This document shows positions 13,857-22,103 of a stretch of DNA of 26,199 nucleotides, piece by piece. Below the pieces are notes generated by a model that was not told where the DNA came from, ran no database searches, and saw only the letters and a list, made by a program, of their open reading frames with translations. A program made the position numbers and the translations under genes. Numbering within the stretch: position 1 is the stretch's first letter; every line of letters begins with the position of its first letter. Source of the DNA: CAZNUM01 sp964539305 (GTDB lineage: Bacteria; Fidelibacterota; Marinisomatia; Marinisomatales; TCS55); assembly GCA_964539305.1 (NCBI GenBank), contig CAZIIM010000027.1, forward strand, positions 1 through 26,199, written 5' to 3'.

Positions 13857-16800
13857 ATGACAGCAGAATTCGTACATCTCCATAACCATTCTGATTATAG
13901 TCTCCTGGACGGGGCCCAGACGGTCCAGACGCTCGTAAACACCGTTTCTGATTTGGGAATGGATACGGTGGCTTTGACGGAACATGGTAATTTGTTTGGT
14001 GTCATTCCCTTCTACAACGCGGCTAAAAAAGCTGGGATTAAACCTATTATCGGCTGTGAGACCTACGTAGCGGTGGGGAGCCGCTTCGATAAGAAACCCC
14101 GGGCCGACGGGGGCTGGGGGAATAACCATCTGATCCTATTGGCCCAGAACTACACTGGCTATAAAAATTTAATGAAGCTGGTAACGTTCGGTTATCTGGA
14201 GGGGTTTTATTACCGCCCCCGGATTGATCTGGAACTGTTGAAAGAGTACAACGAAGGTTTAATTTGTCTTTCAGCCTGCCTGAAAGGCGAAATCCCCGAA
14301 AAAATACTGAAAGGGGACTGGAAAGGCGCCCAGGAGGCTGCACTGCGATTTGCTGAATTATTCCAGGATCGATTCTATTTAGAGGTTCAGAGTCACGGAA
14401 TACCGGAAGAGCGTCAGAATGTGGAGAATATGATAAAACTAAGCCGGGAGCTGGATCTACCCCTGGTCTGTACCAATGATGCTCATTATGCCCGTCATGA
14501 ACATTGGGAGGCCCATGATGTTCATATTTGCCTCGGGTCGGGTAAAGAGCGGAGTGACCCCAATCGGTTGCGCTATGCCACACCTGAATTCTATCTGAAA
14601 AGTCAGGATCAGATGTATGAATTATTCAGGGAAGTACCTCAGGCGCTGGAGAACTCCCGCCGAATTGCCGAAAGTGTAAATCTGGAACTGCCCATGGGGG
14701 AATACCACTTACCCAATTTCCCGATCCCGGTCGATGCCCCCTCCCAGGACCCTAATGACTATTTAAAACAACTCTGTAAGGAGGGGGTGAAAAAACGATA
14801 TGGGGACCTGACTCCCGACCTTGAAAAGAGACTGAATCACGAACTGCAGGTCATCGAAAAAATGGGTTTTGCCGGTTATTTCCTGATTACGGCAGATTTT
14901 GTGAATTATGCCCACCAACACAAAATTCCCGTAGGCCCCGGTCGGGGATCCGCTGCCGGAAGTCTCGTATCCTATGCTCTGGGAATCACCTCCATTGATC
15001 CCATTCGCCACGGTCTATTGTTTGAACGGTTCCTGAATCCGGATCGTATCAGTATGCCCGATATTGATATTGATTTCTGTATTGATCGTCGCGGGGAGGT
15101 TATTGATTATATCAAACACCAGTACGGTGAAAATTCTGTCACCCAGATCATTACTTTCGGGAAAATGAAAGCCCGGCAGGTGGTTCGGGATGTGGGAAGA
15201 GTGCTGGGATACTCTTTTGGAGAAATTGACCGCCTGGCGAAAATGATTCCCACCACCCTGAATATTACCCTGGAGGAGGCCTTGGAACAGAGCCCTGAAC
15301 TGCGGGCGGCGGCTGAAGGACCCTATAAGGAAGTCATTGAACTGTCACTGGTCCTGGAAGGAATGAACCGACATGCTTCCACCCATGCGGCAGGTGTGGT
15401 GATTGCCCCGGGAGAATTGACAGACTACGTACCCCTCTATCGTTCCCCCCAGGGAGATATAACCTCCCAATACGATATGAAAGGTCTGGAGGCATTAGGT
15501 CTTTTAAAAATGGACTTCCTGGGTCTCCGCAATTTGACCGTGATCAGCAATACCCTTAAGCTGGTTGATAAACAGGGCAAAAAAATTGATATTGAGAAAA
15601 TCCCTCTGGCTGATCCGGAAGTGTACAAATTATTCTCCAAAGGGTTGACCATTGGTGTTTTTCAGTTTGAATCCTCGGGCATGCGGGAATTTTTAAAGAA
15701 ACTGAATCCCACGGTGATTGAGGATTTAATCGCCATGAATGCTTTATACCGCCCCGGGCCCATGGATAATATTGCCGATTTTATCGCCCGTAAACGGGGT
15801 CGCAAGAAGATTGAATACAGCCATCCTTCCCTGGAGCCGATCTTGAAGGAAACCTACGGCATTATCGTCTACCAGGAGCAGGTAATGCAGATCGCCCATG
15901 ATATTGCCGGTTTTAGTCTGGCTGAAGCGGATATCATGCGCCGGGCCATGGGGAAAAAGAACCGCCAGATGATGTCTGAATTGAAGGTGAAATTTCTGGA
16001 AGGGTCCATTAAAAATAATATTCCGCGGAGAACAGCGGAGCGGATCTACAATCTGATCGAAAAATTTGCCCAATACGGGTTCAATAAAAGTCACTCAACC
16101 GCCTACGCCTATGTGGCTTACCAAACAGCCTGGCTCAAGACCCACTATCCCGCAGAGTTTATGAGCGCCAACCTGACCAGCGAAATGTCCAATATAGATC
16201 GGGTTGTGATTCTGATCAATGAGTGCCGGAAATTGAAAATGAAGGTGAATCCCCCGGACGTGAATGTCTCGGATATTCATTTTAAGCCGGTAGATAAAAA
16301 AACCATTTCATTCGGATTAAACGCCATCAAGAATGTTGGTACCAAGGCCCTGGAAAAAATTCTGGAGGCCCGGAAAGAGCAGGGGCCCTTCAAAACAATT
16401 TTTGAGTTCTGTGCCAAAGTGGACCTGCGGGCTGTCAATCGAAAAGTGCTGGAGAGCCTCATTAAATCCGGTGCTATGGACACCCTGGAAGGGAATCGGG
16501 CCCAGAAGTTCGAGGCCATAGACAAGGCCCTGAAATACGGACAGCAGGTTCAGGAGGATCGGGCGAAAAATCAGGAGGATTTATTTGGCGGGTTGCTGGA
16601 TTCGGCCGGGAATAAAGTAACCATGATCCCGGAACTGCCCCAGGTGGAAGAATGGTCCGAAACCCAGCGATTGAATTATGAAAAAGAAGTGTTGGGAATG
16701 TTTCTTTCTGGACATCCGCTATTGAAGTATGCTGAAGACCTGGAGGAATTCAGCAATTTCGATTTTTCTGATAACCTTGAACATGTTCAGCAGGAAAAGA

Positions 16801-17297
16801 TTCGTGTCGGCGGCCAGATCCGGGACGTAAAAATGCATTTTGATCGGAAGAACAACCAGATGGCTTTTTTCAGGTTGGAGTGCCTGGGAGGCCAGGCCGA
16901 GATCCTGGCGTTTAGCGACCTTTTTGCGAAAAATCGCGATTTGATACAAAACGATAAAATTGTGTTTGTAACCGGTAAACCTTCCGATGGGTCTGATTTC
17001 TCGGATTTGAAACTCATTGCAGAAGAAATTGTGAGTGTGGAACAGGCCCGGGAACGGTACTCCAAGCATGTCAATATCCGGGTGGAACCGGATCAAATGA
17101 CACCGGCCGATGCGGAAGCGCTCTTTAAACTGGCCAAGGACCACGAAGGCTCCTGCGGCCTCATGTTCCATATGGTCTCACCTCAGGGGAAACAACAGCG
17201 TATTTATGCCCACAATGTAAAAGTGTCAGCCCATCCCTCCTTTTTAAAGAAACTTCGGGACACCTACGGAAAAAGTAATGTTTGGGTATCGGATTGA
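13857..17297 (+). CDS. dnaE: DNA polymerase III alpha subunit
   Basis: DnaE is the replicative polymerase catalytic subunit. The 1146-residue length is typical of DnaE1. The PHP domain (1-~275) has HLHNHSDYSLLDG, TEHGN, GCETY, NNHLI, SHG and NDAHY, so most metal-binding residues are retained. The palm holds the catalytic aspartates in PDIDIDF (Asp402, Asp404) and KMDFLGLRN (Asp553). The fingers, the tandem HhH region (about 830-890) and an OB fold (about 980-1060, GGQIRDVKMHFDRKNN) follow. There is no clear Shine-Dalgarno before ATG 13857, only AT-rich sequence, as in many FCB genes. A 98-base gap separates it from prmC. The dtd gene overlaps its stop codon. Confidence 0.97.
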   Translation: MTAEFVHLHNHSDYSLLDGAQTVQTLVNTVSDLGMDTVALTEHGNLFGVIPFYNAAKKAGIKPIIGCETYVAVGSRFDKKPRADGGWGNNHLILLAQNYTGYKNLMKLVTFGYLEGFYYRPRIDLELLKEYNEGLICLSACLKGEIPEKILKGDWKGAQEAALRFAELFQDRFYLEVQSHGIPEERQNVENMIKLSRELDLPLVCTNDAHYARHEHWEAHDVHICLGSGKERSDPNRLRYATPEFYLKSQDQMYELFREVPQALENSRRIAESVNLELPMGEYHLPNFPIPVDAPSQDPNDYLKQLCKEGVKKRYGDLTPDLEKRLNHELQVIEKMGFAGYFLITADFVNYAHQHKIPVGPGRGSAAGSLVSYALGITSIDPIRHGLLFERFLNPDRISMPDIDIDFCIDRRGEVIDYIKHQYGENSVTQIITFGKMKARQVVRDVGRVLGYSFGEIDRLAKMIPTTLNITLEEALEQSPELRAAAEGPYKEVIELSLVLEGMNRHASTHAAGVVIAPGELTDYVPLYRSPQGDITSQYDMKGLEALGLLKMDFLGLRNLTVISNTLKLVDKQGKKIDIEKIPLADPEVYKLFSKGLTIGVFQFESSGMREFLKKLNPTVIEDLIAMNALYRPGPMDNIADFIARKRGRKKIEYSHPSLEPILKETYGIIVYQEQVMQIAHDIAGFSLAEADIMRRAMGKKNRQMMSELKVKFLEGSIKNNIPRRTAERIYNLIEKFAQYGFNKSHSTAYAYVAYQTAWLKTHYPAEFMSANLTSEMSNIDRVVILINECRKLKMKVNPPDVNVSDIHFKPVDKKTISFGLNAIKNVGTKALEKILEARKEQGPFKTIFEFCAKVDLRAVNRKVLESLIKSGAMDTLEGNRAQKFEAIDKALKYGQQVQEDRAKNQEDLFGGLLDSAGNKVTMIPELPQVEEWSETQRLNYEKEVLGMFLSGHPLLKYAEDLEEFSNFDFSDNLEHVQQEKIRVGGQIRDVKMHFDRKNNQMAFFRLECLGGQAEILAFSDLFAKNRDLIQNDKIVFVTGKPSDGSDFSDLKLIAEEIVSVEQARERYSKHVNIRVEPDQMTPADAEALFKLAKDHEGSCGLMFHMVSPQGKQQRIYAHNVKVSAHPSFLKKLRDTYGKSNVWVSD

Positions 17298-17737
17298 TTG
17301 CCCTGTTACAACGTGTCTCGGAAGCGAGGGTTACGGTTGAAAGTAAGACTGTAGGTCAGATCGGACCGGGACTGGTTATTTTCCTGGGTGTGGACCAAGG
17401 GGATACCAGCAAGGAAGTCGAATTTCTGGTTCAGAAAATATCCGGTTTTAGGATTTTTAACGATTCGGAAGAAAAGATGAATCGATCCATCCGGGATGTA
17501 AATGGTTCTGCTCTTGTCATCAGCCAATTTACTCTCTGTGCTGACTGGCGGAAGGGACGGCGGCCCAGCTTTGTAAAAGCGGCTGATCCTGAAACAGGCA
17601 AGACCCTTTACCACCAGTTTATTGCGCGTCTGAAAGACTGCCATATTCCAGTGGAAACGGGGCAATTCGGCGCTATGATGAAAGTTCAGCTGATAAACGA
17701 TGGTCCCGTTACCTTTGTCCTGGATACGAACCAGTGA
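17294..17737 (+). CDS. dtd: D-aminoacyl-tRNA deacylase
   Basis: Dtd removes D-amino acids, and glycine from tRNA-Ala, and so protects translation. TTG 17294 is preferred over the in-frame TTG 17282 because it gives the family start MIALLQRVSEARVTV. It forms a TTGA overlap with the dnaE stop. The protein is 147 residues, with the catalytic-face motif ISQFTLCAD followed by the basic RKGRRPSF segment, and the cross-subunit NDGPVTFVLDT (Gly-cisPro) motif near the C-terminus. It acts as a homodimer. Both motifs are intact. Confidence 0.93.
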   Translation: MIALLQRVSEARVTVESKTVGQIGPGLVIFLGVDQGDTSKEVEFLVQKISGFRIFNDSEEKMNRSIRDVNGSALVISQFTLCADWRKGRRPSFVKAADPETGKTLYHQFIARLKDCHIPVETGQFGAMMKVQLINDGPVTFVLDTNQ

Positions 17738-17835
17738 GATAATCGGGGTTTGGCCTTCATTCCAGTCTTACCGATTGATACTACTTCCGTAAGAGAATCA
17801 TTTGTAACTTTTTATCGTTAAAAGTATTCAGGGAT

Positions 17836-18240
17836 ATGAAAAGAAAAATCAGAATTTTAATGGCAAAACCGGGATTGGACGGACACGATCGGGGAATTAA
17901 AGTCCTGGCCGCTGCCTACCGGGATGCGGGGATGGAAGTGATTTATCTGGGGTTGCGCCAAACACCGGAAATGATCGTCTCCGCAGCCCTTCAGGAGGAC
18001 GTTGATGTCATTGCCCTTTCCAGCCTGAACAATGCCCATATGACTATTTTCCCGCGGGTACTGGAGCTAATGAAGGAAAAACAGCTGGATGATGTACTGC
18101 TGGTGGGAGGGGGAATCATCCCTAAAAAAGATGTGGAAGCATTGGAAAAGATGGGGGTGGGTAAACTCTTCGGTCCCGGGACACCCGTTCAGGAGACGGT
18201 AGATTACATCCAGAACTGGGTTGCTAAAAACCGCCGCTGA
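17836..18240 (+). CDS. stand-alone cobalamin (B12)-binding subunit, mutase type
   Basis: This 134-residue protein is a complete B12-binding domain like the C-terminal part or small subunit of methylmalonyl-CoA mutase-type enzymes. The base-off cobalamin motif D-x-H-x-x-G is present (Asp15, His17, Gly20 in GLDGHDRG). SSLNNAH at 62-68 corresponds to the family's S-S-L-x-x-x-H, and GGGIIP occurs near residue 92. A partner carrying the catalytic TIM barrel is needed, and none is encoded in the window. Candidates are methylmalonyl-CoA, isobutyryl-CoA or ethylmalonyl-CoA mutase. The next gene starts directly at its stop codon. The 98 bases upstream are AT-rich and probably hold a promoter. Confidence 0.9.
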   Translation: MKRKIRILMAKPGLDGHDRGIKVLAAAYRDAGMEVIYLGLRQTPEMIVSAALQEDVDVIALSSLNNAHMTIFPRVLELMKEKQLDDVLLVGGGIIPKKDVEALEKMGVGKLFGPGTPVQETVDYIQNWVAKNRR

Positions 18241-18906
18241 ATGGACCTGAAGAATCAGACCGAGCTGGAACTGTATTTTGCTGACCATTTTGATACAGTT
18301 CTGTTCCCTGTCCTGGCCGATCTGTACCAGTCTAAAGGGGATTATATCCGGGCCAAGAAAGTCTGTGAGATCGGCCTCAGTCATCACCCGGAGAATGTGG
18401 AGGGTCAATATATTCTGGCAAAAGCCGAGCTGGCGCTGGGGAACCTGACAGCAGCGGAGAAATGGATGAAACAGGTTTTGAAGGCGGTTCCGGACCACAT
18501 TTCGGCCTCCCTCACACTACCGGTTATCCAGGAGCAACTGGAGCGACCTGATTCCGTATTAGCGGCCAGCTGGAAGCGGGCGCTGAAAATTGATCCAGAA
18601 AATAAACTGGCCCTGGAGTTCCTGAAAAAGCGGAAAAGGACACCAAAGAAGGGGAAGAAGAAAACGGTTGCTGAAAAAATGAAATCTGCCCATCCTCCGA
18701 AACCGGACCTTTCGGGTACAGATAAAAATCTGGAGAGCATGAACATCAGTCCCCGACTGGCTACGTTTACGTTGGTGAGTGTGCTTCGCAATCAGGGACT
18801 TTATCACCAGGCTCTGGATGTGCTGGATGTGCTCGAGGAACAGGGAAAGGATCTGGACCGGATTAACCGGGAGCGGAAGGCGATCAAGGCGGAAATTCAA
18901 CCCTGA
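18241..18906 (+). CDS. TPR-repeat protein with basic linker
   Basis: This 221-residue cytoplasmic protein has no signal peptide. Residues ~15-90 form TPR-like helix pairs (VLADLYQSKGDYIRAKKVCEIGL, then QYILAKAELALGNLTAAEKWMKQVL), with a further pair at 95-125. A Lys/Arg-rich linker at about 121-145 (KKRKRTPKKGKKK) follows, then another repeat at about 175-200 (SVLRNQGLYHQALDVLDVLEEQG). TPRs mediate protein binding, and the basic linker may touch nucleic acid or membrane. Its ATG immediately follows the TGA of the B12-binding gene with no spacer, so the two are probably co-translated, but no functional tie is known. Confidence 0.8.
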   Translation: MDLKNQTELELYFADHFDTVLFPVLADLYQSKGDYIRAKKVCEIGLSHHPENVEGQYILAKAELALGNLTAAEKWMKQVLKAVPDHISASLTLPVIQEQLERPDSVLAASWKRALKIDPENKLALEFLKKRKRTPKKGKKKTVAEKMKSAHPPKPDLSGTDKNLESMNISPRLATFTLVSVLRNQGLYHQALDVLDVLEEQGKDLDRINRERKAIKAEIQP

Positions 18907-18968
18907 GTAGCGACTAATTTTTTCTTCGCATTTATCATTCCACTTTGTTGTAGAGAAAAATTCATCTT

Positions 18969-20054
18969 ATGAATAGCAGTATTTATCAAAAACGACAAAC
19001 AAAACTGCGCACGCTTTTGGGTCGGCGGGGGCTGGACGGAATGTTAATTACCAATCTGACCAATATCAGGTACCTGTCAGGCTTTACCGGATCAGCGGCC
19101 ACCTGTATTGTGTTGATGGATAAACAGTATTTTATTTCTGATGGACGCTATGACGAGCAATCGCGACGGGAGGTTTCCGGGTTTCAGCGGGTCATTAGCA
19201 GTGAATCCCATATAGAAATTATGAGTGCGAAAAAGAGGAATTTGATCCCCAACGGCGTGAAATTGGGATACGAGGGGGATCATTTACCCGTGAGCCGCTA
19301 TATGGAACTGCAGGAGCAGTTTCCAACCGTGGTCTGGGAAGATTGCTCCGGAGTGCTGGAGGCCTTACAGAGTGTGAAGGACGAGGAAGAGCTCCAGGCT
19401 CTCCGCACGGCCGTGGAGATCACCGATGTCGTTTTTGAAGAACTTATTCCGCTCCTGAAACCGGGTGTAACGGAAAAGACGATCGCCAACCGATTGGTTC
19501 TACGGTTTCGGGAACTGGCAGAGGGGGAAGCCTATGCTCCAATTGTGGCCGGGGGTCCCAACAGTGCTCTGCCCCATGCCGTCCCGTCGGATCGGCCCTT
19601 TCAGACGGGTGATTTTATCGTAATTGATGCGGCGGCCAAGTATGCCGGTTATCACGCAGACCTGACACGGACGCCCGTGGTTGGATCTGCTTCTGAGCGA
19701 CATCGGGAAGTTTATGAACTGGTGAAAGGAGCCCAGAAAGCCTGTATCGATCAAGCCCGGGCGGGGATTGCCTGTAAAGATCTGGATTCGGTTGCCCGGG
19801 ACTACATTAAGGCCGGAGGCTACGGCGAATATTTTAACCATGGAACGGGCCATGGGCTGGGACTGGAGATCCATACCCAACCACGGTTGAGTCCCCTGAG
19901 CCAACAGGTATTGGCCGTGAACAATGTAGTGACGGTTGAACCGGGTGTGTACATACCGGGTTGGGGAGGTGTCCGCATTGAAGATGATATTTTAATTCAG
20001 GAGGACGGCTGCGAAATTCTAAACCGGACTCCCCGTGATCTGATTGAACTTTAA
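18969..20054 (+). CDS. M24 family Xaa-Pro aminopeptidase/dipeptidase
   Basis: This metallopeptidase releases an N-terminal residue before proline, or splits X-Pro dipeptides. The 361 residues contain a creatinase-like N-terminal domain (1-~130, with TNIRYLSGFTGS and DGRYDEQ) and the pita-bread catalytic domain. Metal ligands are Asp220 and Asp231 (VIDAAAKYAGYHADLTRT), His295 (in FNHGTGHGLG), the Glu of VTVEPGVY and the Glu of GVRIEDD. The first ligand context is IDAAA in place of the more usual DFGA, with the Asp retained. It is cytoplasmic, with no signal peptide. PepP and PepQ subtypes cannot be separated here. Confidence 0.92.
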   Translation: MNSSIYQKRQTKLRTLLGRRGLDGMLITNLTNIRYLSGFTGSAATCIVLMDKQYFISDGRYDEQSRREVSGFQRVISSESHIEIMSAKKRNLIPNGVKLGYEGDHLPVSRYMELQEQFPTVVWEDCSGVLEALQSVKDEEELQALRTAVEITDVVFEELIPLLKPGVTEKTIANRLVLRFRELAEGEAYAPIVAGGPNSALPHAVPSDRPFQTGDFIVIDAAAKYAGYHADLTRTPVVGSASERHREVYELVKGAQKACIDQARAGIACKDLDSVARDYIKAGGYGEYFNHGTGHGLGLEIHTQPRLSPLSQQVLAVNNVVTVEPGVYIPGWGGVRIEDDILIQEDGCEILNRTPRDLIEL

Positions 20055-20097
20055 TTGGGTCCATTTCTTAGAACGATTCCGGCCAGAGACTACTTAT

Positions 20098-20832
20098 ATG
20101 AAAATTGATATTTATAAAGATCCGGTCCTCTACAACGCTATCAACGGCAGAAAGCGGGACGATCTGCCTTTTTACCGCTATTGGACTGAACGGACGCCCG
20201 GACCAATACTGGAATTGGCCTGTGGAACGGGACGGTTGGCCAAGCCACTGCTGGAACAGGGTCTGGATTACACGGGCCTGGACCGGAGCCCTGAATTCAT
20301 TCACTGGTGTATCGATTATTGGGGAGATCGGGGAGTGTTTATCCAGGGGAATATGCAGGATTTTCAATTAAATCGATCCTTTAATTTGGTTTTTATTGGG
20401 TTTAATTCATTTCTCCATTTATATACAGATGAGAGCGCCATAGAATGCCTGACATTAATTCACCGGCATTTGTCTGGTTCGGGACGTTTTTTGCTGGATA
20501 TCTTTGTGCCCAGTCCGGAATTTCTGTATCGGGACGAGAGTCGGTTGTATCAAACACTCACATTTGACTATCCTGAAGGCGGGCCGTGTATTATCAGGGA
20601 AAGAAACACCTATAACGTGGATACGGAAATCAACCATATTCACTGGTACCTGGATCGGGGCGAAGGGTTTGAAATCATGGAATATGAGTTTGATATGCGT
20701 ATGTATTTCCCCGATACGGTGGATCGGTTGTTGACAGAAGCGGGGTTTGTCATACAGGAAAAATGGGGTGATTACAACGGAGAACCGTTTAATGAAGAAA
20801 GCCACCTCCAGCTGTATGTGTGTTCACCATGA
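20098..20832 (+). CDS. class I SAM-dependent methyltransferase
   Basis: This 244-residue Rossmann-fold methyltransferase has the SAM-binding motif I ELACGTGRLA (39-48), an acidic motif II (GLDRSPEFI), and the FNSFLHL segment after motif III that is typical of small-molecule or Methyltransf_25-type enzymes. The C-terminal half has an antiparallel-strand insertion (about 145-215). The substrate is unknown. ATG 20098 is chosen because an upstream in-frame TTG start would overlap the peptidase gene and add a non-conserved stretch. Its TGA overlaps the next gene by 4 bases (ATGA). Confidence 0.85.
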   Translation: MKIDIYKDPVLYNAINGRKRDDLPFYRYWTERTPGPILELACGTGRLAKPLLEQGLDYTGLDRSPEFIHWCIDYWGDRGVFIQGNMQDFQLNRSFNLVFIGFNSFLHLYTDESAIECLTLIHRHLSGSGRFLLDIFVPSPEFLYRDESRLYQTLTFDYPEGGPCIIRERNTYNVDTEINHIHWYLDRGEGFEIMEYEFDMRMYFPDTVDRLLTEAGFVIQEKWGDYNGEPFNEESHLQLYVCSP

Positions 20833-21443
20833 AGATATCTGAAGCTCTGGTACACTTGAGACAGGTTGATCCCAGGATGAAACGCCTGATTCAAGAGTAT
20901 GGGCCACCTAACTTTACGCCGGAGAAAAATTATTTCAGAGCTCTTCTCCGAGCGATTATTTTTCAGCAACTCAGTGGTAAAGCAGCCAGGACGATATTTA
21001 ACCGCTTCAGGGCGCTTTTTAATTCGGACCAATTCCCTACACCGGAAGGCATCCTGGCGGTCGATATCCAGAAATTGAGGGAGGTTGGTCTTTCAGGTCA
21101 AAAGGCCTCCTACGTGCGTGACCTTTCCGAGAAATGGGAGCCCATCACCGCAAAACTGAATAATATTGATTCCCTGGAGGATGAAGAAATCCGTAATACC
21201 CTACTGCGTGTTAAAGGGATCGGCCCCTGGACGGTGGATATGTTTTTAATGTTTTCCTTAAACCGTCCCGATGTTTTCCCGGGAATGGATTTGGGTGTCC
21301 GCAAGGGCTTTCAACATTTGTATAGGTTCAGTGAATTACCTTCCATTGAAACCCTGGAACAGGCCGCCGAAAAATGGCGTCCTTACCGGACAGTCGCTGC
21401 CTGGTATCTCTGGAAAGTGGTGGACGGACCCTTTGCCTGGTAA
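20829..21443 (+). CDS. AlkA-like DNA-3-methyladenine glycosylase (HhH-GPD)
   Basis: This base-excision repair enzyme removes alkylated purines from DNA. The 204 residues show the HhH-GPD fold: FQQLSGKAA at about 47-55, the helix-hairpin-helix LLRVKGIGPWTVDMFLMF (about 128-145), and PGMDLGVRKG with the catalytic Asp154. It lacks the N-terminal AlkA_N domain of E. coli AlkA and so resembles the short bacterial/archaeal type. ATG 20829 overlaps the methyltransferase TGA (ATGA), so the two are translationally coupled. A HAD hydrolase gene follows 3 bases after its stop. Confidence 0.9.
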   Translation: MKISEALVHLRQVDPRMKRLIQEYGPPNFTPEKNYFRALLRAIIFQQLSGKAARTIFNRFRALFNSDQFPTPEGILAVDIQKLREVGLSGQKASYVRDLSEKWEPITAKLNNIDSLEDEEIRNTLLRVKGIGPWTVDMFLMFSLNRPDVFPGMDLGVRKGFQHLYRFSELPSIETLEQAAEKWRPYRTVAAWYLWKVVDGPFAW

Positions 21444-21446
21444 AAC

Positions 21447-22103
21447 ATGAGCACAGTGGCAGATCAGATTCGGGTCGTTTTTTTCGATATTGGAGGAGTC
21501 CTGATTGAGATACACCCGGACCGGACGATGAGTTATTGGGCTGAGGTTGTCGGTATACCCCCAGATGTTATTGAGAAGCATTTCCCTGAAGAAGCTTTTC
21601 ACGCCTATGAACGGGGGGAAATCACCGGGTCTGAATTTTTTACCGTCTTTAAACAGACAGCGCCGGAATTGAATGCCATACAGGAGGCGGATTTCTGGGA
21701 AGGGTGGAAACGGCTCCTGGGAGAGGAAAACGGAAGCGTCATGGTGTTAAAGCAGTTGTCGCACCGGTACCCGGTCTGGCTGCTTTCCAATACCAATCCT
21801 CAGCACATTCAGGATGAACTGGGATTACGGGTTTCATTTCTTAACTATATTACCGGTGCCATCTATTCCTTCGATGCAGGCTGCCGGAAACCCGACCCTG
21901 AAATTTTCGAATACGCTTTGAATAAAGTAGCTGTAGAAGCTTCCCAGGCGATCTTTATTGATGACATTCCCGATAACGTCAATGCCGCTAGAGAAATGGG
22001 GATGCATGCTATTCATTTTACCGATTCCAACCGGTTGGTGCAGGATTTGAATCGGATGGGATTTCATATGGAACTGCTCTCAGGAGGACACGGTCATGAA
22101 TAA
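21447..22103 (+). CDS. HAD-superfamily hydrolase (HAD-IA, YihX-like)
   Basis: This 218-residue cytoplasmic phosphatase-like protein has motif I VVFFDIGGVL, with nucleophile Asp14 and Gly16 where most phosphatases have the second Asp. It has motif II LLSNTNP, motif III CRKPDPEIF (Lys), and motif IV IFIDDIPDNVNAAREMG. The cap-1 domain lies between motifs I and II. The D-x-G variant is seen in the YihX/epoxide-hydrolase-like branch, where sugar phosphates can still be substrates, so the activity is uncertain. It sits 3 bases after the glycosylase and overlaps the acylase start by 8 bases. Confidence 0.88.
   Translation: MSTVADQIRVVFFDIGGVLIEIHPDRTMSYWAEVVGIPPDVIEKHFPEEAFHAYERGEITGSEFFTVFKQTAPELNAIQEADFWEGWKRLLGEENGSVMVLKQLSHRYPVWLLSNTNPQHIQDELGLRVSFLNYITGAIYSFDAGCRKPDPEIFEYALNKVAVEASQAIFIDDIPDNVNAAREMGMHAIHFTDSNRLVQDLNRMGFHMELLSGGHGHE

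Noticed and set aside
14047..14583. 178-codon minus-strand frame inside dnaE
   Set aside because: It is antisense to the conserved PHP domain, and the sequence has no family features.
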